Below, one piece after another: positions 19,281 through 27,541 of a DNA stretch of 38,572 nucleotides. Each line of letters starts with the position of its first letter. Within the stretch, counting starts at the first letter, position 1. This DNA is from JAZDLC01 sp043802345 (GTDB lineage: Bacteria > Planctomycetota > B15-G4 > JADJEK01): NCBI GenBank assembly GCA_043802345.1, contig JAZDLC010000071.1, positions 1-38,572 on the forward strand. The letters run 5' to 3'. The notes under the pieces were generated by a model. That model was given only the letters and a program-made list of their open reading frames with translations. It was not told where the DNA came from and made no database searches. Made by a program: the position numbers and the translations under genes.

Positions 19281-20155
19281 GCATTCTCGTCAATGCGGAC
19301 ACCCGGGTCATTTGCCAGGGAATCACCGGTTCGGTCGGCCGGTTCCACACAGCGCAGATGGTCGAGTACGGCACCAAGATGGTCGGCGGTGTCACGCCCG
19401 GCAAGGGCGGTTCCGACGTGGACGGCGTGCCGGTGTTCGACACCGTGGCCGACGCCGTCGAGAAGACCGGCGCCAACGCTTCAGTGATCTACGTGCCGCC
19501 CCCCTTCGCGGCGGACGCCATCCTGGAGGCCGCGGCGGCCGGAGTCGCGCTGATCATCTGCATCACCGAGGGGATTCCCGTCGTCGACATGATGCGGGTC
19601 CGCCAGCAGCTCAAGCGAACCGAGGGCGTGCGCCTGGTCGGCCCGAACTGTCCTGGCGTCATCACTCCCGGAGAATGCAAGATCGGCATCATGCCCGGGT
19701 ACATCCACAAACCCGGAAACATCGGTCTGGTCTCCCGCTCGGGGACCTTGACCTACGAGGCGGTCTGGCAGCTCTCGGAACTTGATCTGGGCCAGACGAC
19801 CTGCGTCGGTATCGGCGGCGACCCGATCAACGGCACCAACTTCATCGACTGCCTGCGCCTGTTCCAGGACGATCCGAAGACCGAAGGGATCGTGATGATC
19901 GGCGAGATCGGCGGCACCGCGGAGGAGGACGCCGCGGCCTTCATCAAGGCGCATGTGAACAAGCCGGTGGTCTCCTTCATCGCCGGACAGACGGCGCCTC
20001 CCGGCAAGCGGATGGGGCATGCGGGCGCGATCATCTCCGGCGGGTCCGGGACGGCCGCGGAGAAGGTGGCCGCCCTGAAAGCCGCGGGCGTGACGGTCGC
20101 CGCCAGCCCGGGGGAAATTGGAGCCCGGATGGCAGAGGTGATGGGAAAGCGCTAG
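19277..20155 (+). CDS. sucD: Succinyl-CoA synthetase alpha subunit
   Basis: The CoA-binding subunit, which carries the phosphohistidine. At 292 aa it has the normal length. Seen: the N-terminal Rossmann CoA-binding part with V-I-C-Q-G-I-T-G-S, Y-V-P-P-P-F-A-A-D-A, G-P-N-C-P-G-V-I-T-P-G, and the phosphorylated His in G-H-A-G-A-I-I-S-G-G-S-G-T-A. The ATG overlaps the sucC stop by 4 bp. The next gene starts 4 bp after its stop. Confidence 0.97.
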
Positions 20156-20159
20156 ACCG

Positions 20160-20675
20160 GTGGCTGATCGGAAGGATGCCGCGGGCGAGCTCGCGGGGCC
20201 CGGCCTGCCGGAAGCGACAGACCGGCCCCATCGGGCTCGCGGTGTCTCCCCCGTTCCGCTGCTGCTGATCCTGAGTGCCGTCTTTCTGGGTTCCGCCCTC
20301 TTTTCCGGCTTCTTCGGAATTCTGGACAGATCCCTGGGTTTCCAGCGGCTGGTGGCAGCAGCGCTCGCCTTCCTCTTTCTGTATGCTGCTTGGATGACCC
20401 GCGAGCAGGGTCGCGTTCGCGAGCGGCTCCTCGACCTGATGGAGGAGGTGCTCAAGATCTTCTACGGGCCGAACTTCCGCCGCGAGCGTGAAGCGATCGA
20501 CATCCTTTTGAAAGGTCTGGACTCGGACAGTCCGCAGGTGCGAAGATCTTCCCTTGAACATCTGAATCGCCTGACAAGGCAGGATTTCGGGGACGACGGT
20601 GCAGCGTGGAGGGCTTGGTGGGTGGAGCACAGATCCACCTTCCGGTCGCCTCAGTCGGGAGCAAAGAACTCATGA
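20160..20675 (+). CDS. Membrane protein with HEAT-like C-terminal segment, unknown function
   Basis: A 171-residue protein, apparently starting at GTG 20160, four bases after sucD. It has a Pro/Arg-rich cytoplasmic N-terminus, two hydrophobic segments (about 31-50 and 60-80), and a soluble C-terminus. The end, with D-S-D-S-P-Q-V-R-R-S-S-L-E-H-L and then R-L-T-R-Q-D-F-G-D-D-G-A-A-W-R-A-W-W, looks like one HEAT-type repeat followed by a Trp-rich tail. I recall similar tails in HEAT-repeat proteins of planctomycetes. Function is not recognised. Its stop overlaps the TatA-like start by 4 bp, which suggests a link to the membrane. Confidence 0.65.
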   Translation: MADRKDAAGELAGPGLPEATDRPHRARGVSPVPLLLILSAVFLGSALFSGFFGILDRSLGFQRLVAAALAFLFLYAAWMTREQGRVRERLLDLMEEVLKIFYGPNFRREREAIDILLKGLDSDSPQVRRSSLEHLNRLTRQDFGDDGAAWRAWWVEHRSTFRSPQSGAKNS

Positions 20676-20947
20676 ACTGTTTCGAGATACCAGTGCTGGC
20701 CTGGGCACCCGGGGTTGCCGAGCTGGGGATCATCGCGTTCATCGCGCTGCTCCTGTTCGGGAGCCGCCTGCCAGCGGTGGCCCGTTCCCTTGGCAAGGGC
20801 ATCACGGAGTTCAAGAAGGGGCTGAAGGACGAGCCGGAGGATCCGAACGGCGGTGCCAGGCCGCCTGCGACCCGCGGGCCGGAGCAGACCAATCAGGGCT
20901 CTTCCGGCGGCACCTCGGGCGACGGTCCATCGGACCACAAGGGCTGA
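20672..20947 (+). CDS. tatA: TatA/TatE-type twin-arginine translocase subunit
   Basis: TatA forms the protein-conducting assembly of the Tat pathway, which exports folded, often cofactor-bearing proteins. The 91-residue protein has a single N-terminal membrane helix (about 15-32, G-V-A-E-L-G-I-I-A-F-I-A-L-L-L), the hinge F-G-S, then the amphipathic helix with A-R-S-L-G-K-G-I-T-E-F-K-K-G-L, and an acidic/Gly-rich tail. ATG 20672 overlaps the previous stop as ATGA; an upstream in-frame start at 20606 would add a segment foreign to the family. No tatC is visible in this window. TatA, TatB and TatE cannot be separated firmly, but the short tail favours TatA/E. Confidence 0.88.
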   Translation: MNCFEIPVLAWAPGVAELGIIAFIALLLFGSRLPAVARSLGKGITEFKKGLKDEPEDPNGGARPPATRGPEQTNQGSSGGTSGDGPSDHKG

Positions 20948-20968
20948 AGCGTGGCGAATGAGTCGTGC

Positions 20969-20987
20969 GGGCGGTCGTGAACCGCCC
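20969..20987 (+). terminator. Small stem-loop between tatA and the prenyl synthase gene
   Basis: GGGCGGT (20969-20975) pairs with ACCGCCC (20981-20987) around a 5-base loop. No T-tract follows, so it is at best a weak terminator or attenuator within the 60-bp gap. Confidence 0.3.
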
Positions 20988-21007
20988 CGATCTTGGAGTG
21001 CCGATTC

Positions 21008-21985
21008 GTGGTTGAACTCGCCGAATGCTTCCAGCCGGTCGCGGATGAGCTCGGGGCTCTCGAGGAACTCATCCAGGGCGAGCTGAGGTCGCGTTCACCG
21101 GCCCTGCAGAGTCTGGTGCGCCACATCTCCGGCTACGCGGGGAAGCGGCTCCGTCCGGCCCTGGTGTTCCTGAGCGCCAAGGCGGTAGGAAGCGATGTCA
21201 CGGCCGACCACATGCGGCTGGCCGCGATCATCGAGCTGATCCACACGGCCACCCTGGTGCACGACGACATTCTGGACAAGGCGGACGTGCGCCGGCGGGT
21301 CCAGACCGTGAATGCCCTCCATGGCAACCAGGTTCCGGTGTTGCTGGGGGACTTCATCTATGCGCGGGCCTTTGCCATGTCGGTGGAAATGCCGACCCCC
21401 GATGCCTCCAGGGTGCTGGCGCGTGTGACGCAAATTGTTTGTCAGGGAGAGATTGAGCAGATCTTCGACCGCTTCGACTTCGATCTGGGCGAAGCGGACT
21501 ATCTGAAGATCATCGAGGCCAAGACGGCGGAGCTGTACGCCGCCGCCTGTGAGCTGGGGGCCCTGTACGCCGGAGCCGAGGCGGGCCAGGTGGAGTCACT
21601 CTCCCGGTTTGGCCGCAAGATCGGAATCGCGTTCCAGGTGATCGACGATTGCCTCGACCTGATCGGTGACGAGGCGGTGGTCGGGAAGTCGCTGGGCACG
21701 GATCTGGAAGGGGGCAAGCTGACCCTGCCGCTGATTCAACTGGGGAAGACATGTAATCCGGAGGAACGGGAGCGTCTCAAGGCGCTTGTGCTAAGGGAAC
21801 AGGTCGAGGATCGGCGTGCCACGCTGGTCGAGGAGTTTGATGTCCGGCCGTCCCTGGACTACTCCTTCAAGCGAGCGGACGACTTCATCCGGGAGGCGGT
21901 GGCAGAGCTGGATCGCTTCGAGCTCACTCCCGCCCGGGAGGCGCTTCGCAACGTGGCCGAATTCGTGCTCTGTCGAAAGAAGTAG
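21008..21985 (+). CDS. Trans-polyprenyl diphosphate synthase
   Basis: It condenses isopentenyl diphosphate onto allylic diphosphates, probably making the long side chain of the respiratory quinone (octaprenyl- or heptaprenyl-type). The 325-residue protein has G-K-R-L-R-P early, the first aspartate-rich motif V-H-D-D-I-L-D-K-A with the following R-R, and the second motif F-Q-V-I-D-D-C-L-D-L-I-G-D, both typical of the family. Chain length cannot be read with confidence. GTG 21008 is preferred, with GGAG nine bases upstream; TTG 20993 is possible. The gene fits the neighbouring respiratory genes, and the lipoprotein gene starts only 1 bp after its stop. Confidence 0.92.
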   Translation: MVELAECFQPVADELGALEELIQGELRSRSPALQSLVRHISGYAGKRLRPALVFLSAKAVGSDVTADHMRLAAIIELIHTATLVHDDILDKADVRRRVQTVNALHGNQVPVLLGDFIYARAFAMSVEMPTPDASRVLARVTQIVCQGEIEQIFDRFDFDLGEADYLKIIEAKTAELYAAACELGALYAGAEAGQVESLSRFGRKIGIAFQVIDDCLDLIGDEAVVGKSLGTDLEGGKLTLPLIQLGKTCNPEERERLKALVLREQVEDRRATLVEEFDVRPSLDYSFKRADDFIREAVAELDRFELTPAREALRNVAEFVLCRKK

Positions 21986-21986
21986 C

Positions 21987-23105
21987 ATGTCCAGTTTCCC
22001 TTCTGCAGGAGCCCCGTGTTCCGGGGCCGCGCGCATTCTGTTGTTCTCTGTCCTCCTGGTCTTGCCGGCCTGCGATGGCGGCGAGGATCAGCGGCATGTG
22101 ATCGCCGACGTCCGGGTGGTGACCGACCGGGGAGCGGTGCTCAACGCGAGCAGCGCCCGCCGCCTCGGCTTCTTTAATCCCAATGAGGACGAGCGGGAGG
22201 ATCTCTTCGAGTACCAGGTCCCCAGCAGCTTCCAGCAGCTCGCGCCGGCCAGGTTCCGGGACGTGAACTTCAAGGTCGGCGAAGATCCGGGAGCGGAGTG
22301 CTATGTCACCGTGCTGACGGGCGGGGGCGAGGCGGCCAACATCAACCGGTGGCGCGGTCAGATGTCCCTTGAACCGCTGGACGAGGATGCGCTCAGGGCC
22401 CTGCCGAGGAGAGACTTCCTGGAGACCACCGCGCCATTCGCGGAGTTCCATGGCACCTACTCCGGAATGGAGGGAGGCGGGGGCGGAGAGGGATACGCGC
22501 TGCTCGGATTGCTCGCGCAATTCCCCCAGGCCGCCGTATCGCTCAAGATGATCGGGCCGGACGCGACCGTGGCCGCCGCCCGGGAGGATTTCCTGGCCTT
22601 CGCCGACTCGCTCCGGATCAAGGGCGCCGAGGAAGGGGGCGGCTCTTCCGACCCGGCCGCTTCGCTGGACGATTCGGCCGCGCATCCGGAGAGCATCCAG
22701 TGGGACGTGCCGGCGGGCTGGGAGCTTGCGCAAGGCTCCAGCAGCATGCGCCTGATGACGCTCAAGGTGACCGCCCGGCCCGGTGCGGAATGCTGGGTCA
22801 CGGTGCTGCGCGGGCTGGCGGGAGGAGTCTCCGGCAATCTGAACCGCTGGCGCAGGGAAATGGGGCAGCCTCCCCTGACCGAGGAGGAACTCGCCGCGCT
22901 GCCGACGCTGAAGGTGCTCGGCGCCGAGGCGCCATTCCTGGAGGTCACCGGGCCGGAAGGGGCTGATGGCACGAGCAGATGCCTGCTGGGCGTCATCGCG
23001 GAGCTGTCCGGCAACGGTGTTTTCATCAAGATGGTCGGGTCGCGGGAAGACCTGGCCGCGGAGCGGGAGCAGTTCGCTGCGTTCTGTCGCTCCCTGAGAG
23101 TCTGA
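21987..23105 (+). CDS. Lipoprotein with two tandem copies of an unrecognised domain
   Basis: This is a 372-residue protein. Its N-terminus is a lipoprotein signal (hydrophobic stretch, then L-P-A-C-D-G-G), so it should be lipidated and processed by LspA. The mature part contains two copies of a ~135-residue domain, about 75-211 and 239-372, joined by a Ser/Asp/Gly-rich linker. Shared features are A-E-C-(Y/W)-V-T-V-L near the start, N-(I/L)-N-R-W-R, P-L-x-E, A-L-P, A-P-F and (F/L)-x-x-F-x-x-S-L-R at the end. I do not recognise the domain. The stop is followed 1 bp later by resB, so it is cotranscribed with cytochrome c assembly genes and may act on that system in the periplasm. The upstream part of the open frame, inside the prenyl synthase gene, is not coding. 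Confidence 0.78.
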   Translation: MSSFPSAGAPCSGAARILLFSVLLVLPACDGGEDQRHVIADVRVVTDRGAVLNASSARRLGFFNPNEDEREDLFEYQVPSSFQQLAPARFRDVNFKVGEDPGAECYVTVLTGGGEAANINRWRGQMSLEPLDEDALRALPRRDFLETTAPFAEFHGTYSGMEGGGGGEGYALLGLLAQFPQAAVSLKMIGPDATVAAAREDFLAFADSLRIKGAEEGGGSSDPAASLDDSAAHPESIQWDVPAGWELAQGSSSMRLMTLKVTARPGAECWVTVLRGLAGGVSGNLNRWRREMGQPPLTEEELAALPTLKVLGAEAPFLEVTGPEGADGTSRCLLGVIAELSGNGVFIKMVGSREDLAAEREQFAAFCRSLRV

Positions 23106-23106
23106 C

Positions 23107-24309
23107 ATGTCGAAGAAACTGAACGGCGGCGGTCCAGGCGTCTGGTTATTGAACCTCCTCTCCTCGTCCGGCCTCGCGTGCGTCCTGCTGATCTTCCTGC
23201 TCTACCTGACCTGGGCGGGAACGCTGGCACAGGTCGACACGACCCTGTTCCAGGCACAGAAGAGGTACTTCGAGTCGTTCTACCTGGTGGAGTGGCTGGG
23301 GCCGCTGCCGGTGCCGCTCCCGGGCGGGCAGTTGGTGCTCTACCTGCTGGGGGTCAATCTGATCCTGGGCGGAATCGTGCGGGTCCGGTGGACCCTCGGC
23401 AACATCGGCATCCTGATCGCCCATGTGGGCATCGTGCTGCTGCTGGTGGCCGGCTTCGTGCGGTACATGTATGCGGTGGAAGGGACCTACCGGGCCTTTG
23501 AAGGGGAATCGCGCTCGGATTTCGTGTCGAGGTCCGACTGGGAGGTGGCCATCGGCGAGCCGCTGGCGGGCGGGCAGGTGAAGGAATTCAGCGTCCCGGG
23601 GGACTGGTTCATCCGCCTGGAGGGGAGCGAGAAGGCAGAGCTGACCTCACCGGAGCTGCCTTTTGATCTCACCTTGAGCCGCTTCATGGAAAACGCCAGG
23701 CCCCGCCAGGTGAAGGACGGCGCAATGCCGCCGGAGCAGGTGGTGGACGGGTTCTGGCTGGAGGAGATCGATCCGTTCACGGATGACCAGCCGGACTGCC
23801 CCGGGCTCTTCATGGAAGCGCGCGACAGGAAGAGCGGACAGACGATCCCCGGCCTGCTGTGGGCGAACATGCGGCTCTTGGACGACTACCAGGTACCGCT
23901 GACCCTGACCGTCTCCGGCCGCCCGTTCACCGTGCAACTGCGCAGGAAGCTCATTCCGCTTGGCTTCGATCTGAAGCTCGAGAAGTTCACCATGTCGGAG
24001 CATCCGGGCACCATGATGGCCCGGGACTACCGCAGCCGCGTGACCGCGGCGGACGGCGGCCTGGAGCAGACGGTCGAGATCAAGATGAACGAGCCGCTGC
24101 GGTACGGCGACTACATCCTGTATCAGAGCAGCTACGGCCCGCAGCCGCCGATTCCGAATATGCCGATGTTCACGGTTCTTTCGGTGGCGAGCAACCCGTC
24201 GGATCAGTGGCCCCTCTGGTCGTGCGTGGTGATCGCCATCGGGCTGGTGCTCCACTACGTGATGAAGCTTCTCAAGTACACGAGGTCCCAGCAGGTGAGG
24301 CTGTCATGA
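23107..24309 (+). CDS. resB: ResB-like cytochrome c biogenesis protein (System II)
   Basis: ResB (Ccs1) pairs with CcsA to carry haem across the membrane and attach it to apocytochromes c. The 400-residue protein has three N-terminal membrane segments (about 13-36, 68-86 and 95-117), a large periplasmic domain (about 125-360), and a final membrane segment near 365-385 followed by a short basic tail, which is the ResB layout. Motif detail is limited, since this family is poorly conserved, but position and topology support the call: its stop overlaps the ccsA start by 4 bp. The periplasmic block Y-G-D-Y-I-L-Y-Q-S-S-Y just before the last segment is typical of ResB proteins. Confidence 0.85.
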   Translation: MSKKLNGGGPGVWLLNLLSSSGLACVLLIFLLYLTWAGTLAQVDTTLFQAQKRYFESFYLVEWLGPLPVPLPGGQLVLYLLGVNLILGGIVRVRWTLGNIGILIAHVGIVLLLVAGFVRYMYAVEGTYRAFEGESRSDFVSRSDWEVAIGEPLAGGQVKEFSVPGDWFIRLEGSEKAELTSPELPFDLTLSRFMENARPRQVKDGAMPPEQVVDGFWLEEIDPFTDDQPDCPGLFMEARDRKSGQTIPGLLWANMRLLDDYQVPLTLTVSGRPFTVQLRRKLIPLGFDLKLEKFTMSEHPGTMMARDYRSRVTAADGGLEQTVEIKMNEPLRYGDYILYQSSYGPQPPIPNMPMFTVLSVASNPSDQWPLWSCVVIAIGLVLHYVMKLLKYTRSQQVRLS

Positions 24310-26276
24310 AGCGAGCGATCACGGCATTGATCTTCGTGGTGGCGCTGGCGGGATTGCTTGCCGCGCAGGATTCCATGGAAAGGGCGGGGGAGCGGGCGGG
24401 TGCGGGCCCGGCGGCGTCCGCGTCGTTCGCGTGGCCCGGCGCACTCCTCGATCTGGCCTCGACCATCGCCGTCCAGGAGCAGGGCCGGATCAAGCCACTG
24501 TCCACCACCGCATCGTTCATGATGCTGCGGATCAACGGCAAGCGGTCGCTCAAGATCGGCGACCGGAAGATCGGGCCGACCGAGTGGATGCTCGACTGCC
24601 TGTTCTTCCCGGAGCGCGCCCGGCAGTACGAGACGATCCTGCTCGAGGACCGGGATGTGCTCGACATGATCGGCCTCGAGTCCGCGGGCCACGAGAAGCG
24701 GGGCCGCGTCTCCCACGCGTTCGTGGCGCCCGCCGAAGCGACCCTGATGCAGCTCTGGCGCACGTACGGCCAGATCGAAGAGGTAAGCCGGAGCGCCGTT
24801 CAGGGGCAGGTCATCCGGTTGGCGCAGAACTACAGCGAGCTGACCGGGCTGCTGCGCTTCCTGGAGTTCGGGCGGTCGCGGTTCAAGGCGGCGGACTATC
24901 CGGCACTCACCCAGTTCTTCCCAGAGGGCGAGGTCCTGCGCGCAAGCCAGGTCATGGCCGTGCTGCCCGCCCTGCTCCAGCGTTTCCACGGCCTGGGCCG
25001 GCCTTCCGGGCAGGATGGTCCGGACAGCGAGGCCGGCCAGTTGCAGCGGGTGATCCAGGAAATCAACCGGGGAGTCGCGGATTGGTCCTCGCTGGCGCTC
25101 GTCCCACCCCCGGAGGGGGAGGAACTGTGGTTCTCGCCGGGAAGTCTGGCGCTCGCGCTGGCGGAGGGACACGGCGGTCTCGACACCCAGTTGGAGCAGG
25201 TGCGGCGGCTGGAGCGGCTCGTGGAGCTGGGACCTCGGGCGGCGGAATTCGCGTCAGGGTTCGCCGAGTTTCACGCGGGCCTGAAGCAGCTCGCGGAGAA
25301 CCGGGGCGAGTACGGCAAGATCGACCTGGAGGTCGCCTACTATCGGGGCGATTTCTTCTTCCGCGCCCAGTGGCTGTTCGTGCTCGGATTCGTGCTGACG
25401 ATGTTCGTGGCGCTTCGCCCGAAAAGCCGCTGGCTGTATCAGTTGACGAGATGGTGGCTGGTCACGCCGATCCTGGTGGCCGCGGTCGGCATCACCATTC
25501 GCTGCGTATTGCGAAGCCGTCCCCCGGTCAGCACGCTGTACGAGACGATCGTCTTCTGTACCACCGTGGCCGCCGCCCTCGCGATGGTGATCGAGTTCAT
25601 CAACCGCCGGCGAGTGGCCCAGGCTGCGGCCGCCCTGATGGGGGCCGCCGGCCTGTTCCTGGCCAGTTGGTACGAGGGGATCGGCGGTCAGGACACCATG
25701 CCGAGGCTGCAGGCGGTGCTCGACTCGAACTTCTGGCTCACGGTCCACGTGCTGACCATCGCCCTGGGATACTCGGCCACCGGCCTCCTGGCCCCCGGCC
25801 TCGCCCATCTCTACGTGCTCGGCAGACTGTTCGGGTTCAAGAGGGATGACGCGGAGTTCTACCGCAACATTGCGCGGATGGTCTACGGGGCGATCGCCTT
25901 CGGACTGCTGTTCTCGCTGGTCGGCACCATCACCGGCGGCATCTGGGCCAACGAAAGCTGGGGCCGGTTCTGGGGCTGGGATCCGAAAGAGAACGGCGCG
26001 CTGCTGATCGTGCTGGGGAATCTGATCATCCTGCATGCCAGGGCGGGGGGGTACTTCCGGGACTTCGGCACCTGCCTGGCCGCCATTGCGCTCTGTCCGA
26101 TCGTGACCTTCTCCTGGTTCCATACCAATCTGCTGAACGTCGGGCTGCACGCGTACGGTTTCAACCAGTACATGTATGACCTGGTCATCGGCATCTACAC
26201 GGTCGAGGGGGCCTTGCTGGTCCTGGGAGTCGCGACGATCTTCATGGGGCGGCATCTGATCAAGAAGGAGGGTTGA
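24306..26276 (+). CDS. ccsA: CcsA-like cytochrome c assembly protein with long N-terminal extension
   Basis: CcsA is the haem-handling partner of ResB. The 656-residue protein is about twice the usual 300-350. The C-terminal ~290 residues hold many membrane helices and the WWD motif W-A-N-E-S-W-G-R-F-W-G-W-D-P-K-E (about 548-563), with histidines that could ligate haem (T-V-H-V, I-L-H-A, W-F-H-T). The first ~350 residues start with a signal-like helix and form a largely soluble, charged, presumably periplasmic region with I-K-P-L-S-T near the start. I recall similar long CcsA proteins in planctomycetes and relatives. The start ATGA overlaps the resB stop. The gene ends 174 bp before the convergent folD. 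Confidence 0.9.
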   Translation: MKRAITALIFVVALAGLLAAQDSMERAGERAGAGPAASASFAWPGALLDLASTIAVQEQGRIKPLSTTASFMMLRINGKRSLKIGDRKIGPTEWMLDCLFFPERARQYETILLEDRDVLDMIGLESAGHEKRGRVSHAFVAPAEATLMQLWRTYGQIEEVSRSAVQGQVIRLAQNYSELTGLLRFLEFGRSRFKAADYPALTQFFPEGEVLRASQVMAVLPALLQRFHGLGRPSGQDGPDSEAGQLQRVIQEINRGVADWSSLALVPPPEGEELWFSPGSLALALAEGHGGLDTQLEQVRRLERLVELGPRAAEFASGFAEFHAGLKQLAENRGEYGKIDLEVAYYRGDFFFRAQWLFVLGFVLTMFVALRPKSRWLYQLTRWWLVTPILVAAVGITIRCVLRSRPPVSTLYETIVFCTTVAAALAMVIEFINRRRVAQAAAALMGAAGLFLASWYEGIGGQDTMPRLQAVLDSNFWLTVHVLTIALGYSATGLLAPGLAHLYVLGRLFGFKRDDAEFYRNIARMVYGAIAFGLLFSLVGTITGGIWANESWGRFWGWDPKENGALLIVLGNLIILHARAGGYFRDFGTCLAAIALCPIVTFSWFHTNLLNVGLHAYGFNQYMYDLVIGIYTVEGALLVLGVATIFMGRHLIKKEG

Positions 26277-26309
26277 GGGGGGGGCTGTGATCCTTGCCCA
26301 CCGGTTCAA

Positions 26310-26434
26310 CCGAATCGTACTCGTACTCAGTCGCGTAGCGACGGTAGTCGTACTCGAATCGTGAGCTGCCAGGCTGGAGCGGAGCAACGGAGCCCGGTTC
26401 GAGGTCGAGTACGAAGTACGGGCACGGGCACGGG
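26310..26434. repeat. Intergenic CGTACT/GTACGG hexamer repeats between ccsA and folD
   Basis: The 174-bp gap between the two convergent genes holds CGTACTCGTACTC (26317-26329), a GTCGC/GCGAC mini-hairpin, CGTACTCGAATCG, then GAGTACGAAGTACGGGC followed by further GCACGG units up to about 26434. It is partly self-complementary. The last array is the reverse complement of the kind at 11293-11322. No gene is seen in it. Confidence 0.5.
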
Positions 26435-26450
26435 CAAGGCGGACGGCTCC

Positions 26451-27380
26451 CTACATGGCCGTCAGCAGCGGATCCACCTCCAGCCGGTGCTGCAACCTCG
26501 CGGCGATCACCGCATTCGTCAACAACGTCGCCACGGTCACCGGGCCGACTCCCCCGGGCACCGGAGTCAGGATGCCGGCGACCTCCATCGCGCTCTCTTG
26601 ATCGACGTCGCCCACCACGCGCGTCGCGGGCAGTCCGTCCTCTCGCAGCACCGGACTGCCGTCCGGGCCGAGCACGGGAACCTGGTTGATCCCGATGTCG
26701 ATCACCGTCGCCCCTGGCTTCAGCATGTCTCCCCGCACGAGCCCGGGCTTGCCCACTGCGACGAACACAACATCCGCCTCTTTCGTGTGTTGCGCCAGAT
26801 CCTGGGTGGCGATGTGGCAGACGGTGACAGTGGCGAACAGGTTCAGGAGAAGGAATGCGATCGGCTTCCCCACGATCTCGCTGTGGCCGATGACCGAGAT
26901 CTCCTGGCCTCTCGGGGAGATGCCGGTGGAAAGCAGGATCTTGATCGCGGCCAGGGCCGTGCAGGGCACCAGTTTGGGCTCGCCGATGACGATGAATCCC
27001 ATGTTGGCCGGGTTCATCCCCTCCACATCCTTGTCCGGATGGACCTTGGACTGGATGCGGCGGACGTTGATCCCGGGCGGCAGCGGCCGCTGGACGATGA
27101 TGCCGGTGACCGATGGGTCGTCGTTCTTTACGCGGATGAACGCGATCAGTTGGTCCTCGGTGGTTCCGGCCGCGAGATGCTCATGTTCGAAGAGAATGCC
27201 GAGCGGCTCGGCGGTGCGCTGCTGGTTGCGGATGAACAGGGCCGAGGCCGGGTTTTCCCCCACGTCGATGGAAACCAACTTGATGGGCGGAATGATCGAC
27301 GAGAGTTCCTTCACCTCGGCGCGGAGCCGTTCCATGATCCCCTTCGCCAGGGCCTTGCCGTCGATCAGGCGTGCGGTCAC
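26451..27380 (-). CDS. folD: FolD homologue: methylene-tetrahydrofolate dehydrogenase family with altered catalytic residues
   Basis: FolD proteins oxidise 5,10-methylene-THF to methenyl-THF and hydrolyse it to 10-formyl-THF. This 309-residue protein has the family framework: G-E-N-P-A-S, I-V-Q-R-P-L-P-P-G (conserved Gln97), H-P-D-K-D-V-E-G, a Rossmann fold with I-G-H-S-E-I-V-G-K-P, and the C-terminal T-P-V-P-G-G-V-G-P-V-T. In an ungapped alignment to the E. coli protein, three key residues differ: Tyr50 is Phe49, Lys54 is Gln53 and Asp121 is Glu120. Loss of the lysine is expected to remove or cripple the cyclohydrolase step, so this may be a dehydrogenase only. GTG 27380 matches the usual M-T-A-R-L-I-D-G-K start and has AGGAG upstream; the open frame extends to 27407. 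It is convergent with ccsA and divergent from the rhomboid gene. Confidence 0.85.
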   Translation of the reverse strand: MTARLIDGKALAKGIMERLRAEVKELSSIIPPIKLVSIDVGENPASALFIRNQQRTAEPLGILFEHEHLAAGTTEDQLIAFIRVKNDDPSVTGIIVQRPLPPGINVRRIQSKVHPDKDVEGMNPANMGFIVIGEPKLVPCTALAAIKILLSTGISPRGQEISVIGHSEIVGKPIAFLLLNLFATVTVCHIATQDLAQHTKEADVVFVAVGKPGLVRGDMLKPGATVIDIGINQVPVLGPDGSPVLREDGLPATRVVGDVDQESAMEVAGILTPVPGGVGPVTVATLLTNAVIAARLQHRLEVDPLLTAM

Positions 27381-27484
27381 GAGGCTCCTCTCGGTTCGTG
27401 CGGCCACGACACGCTCAGAGGATAGCGGTCCTTTGGGAAGAAGCGGAGAGAAACGTGCCGGTCGGACGGGCCGATCCGCCGACC

Positions 27485-27513
27485 TTGCCAGGTATCCCGG
27501 TCCGATCTATCAT
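27485..27513 (+). promoter_or_regulatory. Predicted promoter of the rhomboid-like gene
   Basis: TTGCCA (27485-27490), a 17-base spacer and TATCAT (27508-27513) match 5 of 6 at each box, with a start near 27520. A GGAGG Shine-Dalgarno sequence (27524-27528) lies 13 bases before ATG 27542. This is the best sigma70-like match seen in the window. Confidence 0.55.
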
Positions 27514-27541
27514 CCACTTCAATGGAGGATGTCGATCCTTG

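Noticed and set aside
26310..26434. Rho-independent terminator between ccsA and folD
   Set aside because: The self-complementary parts are short and interrupted and no T-run follows in either direction; hexamer repeats explain the pattern better.
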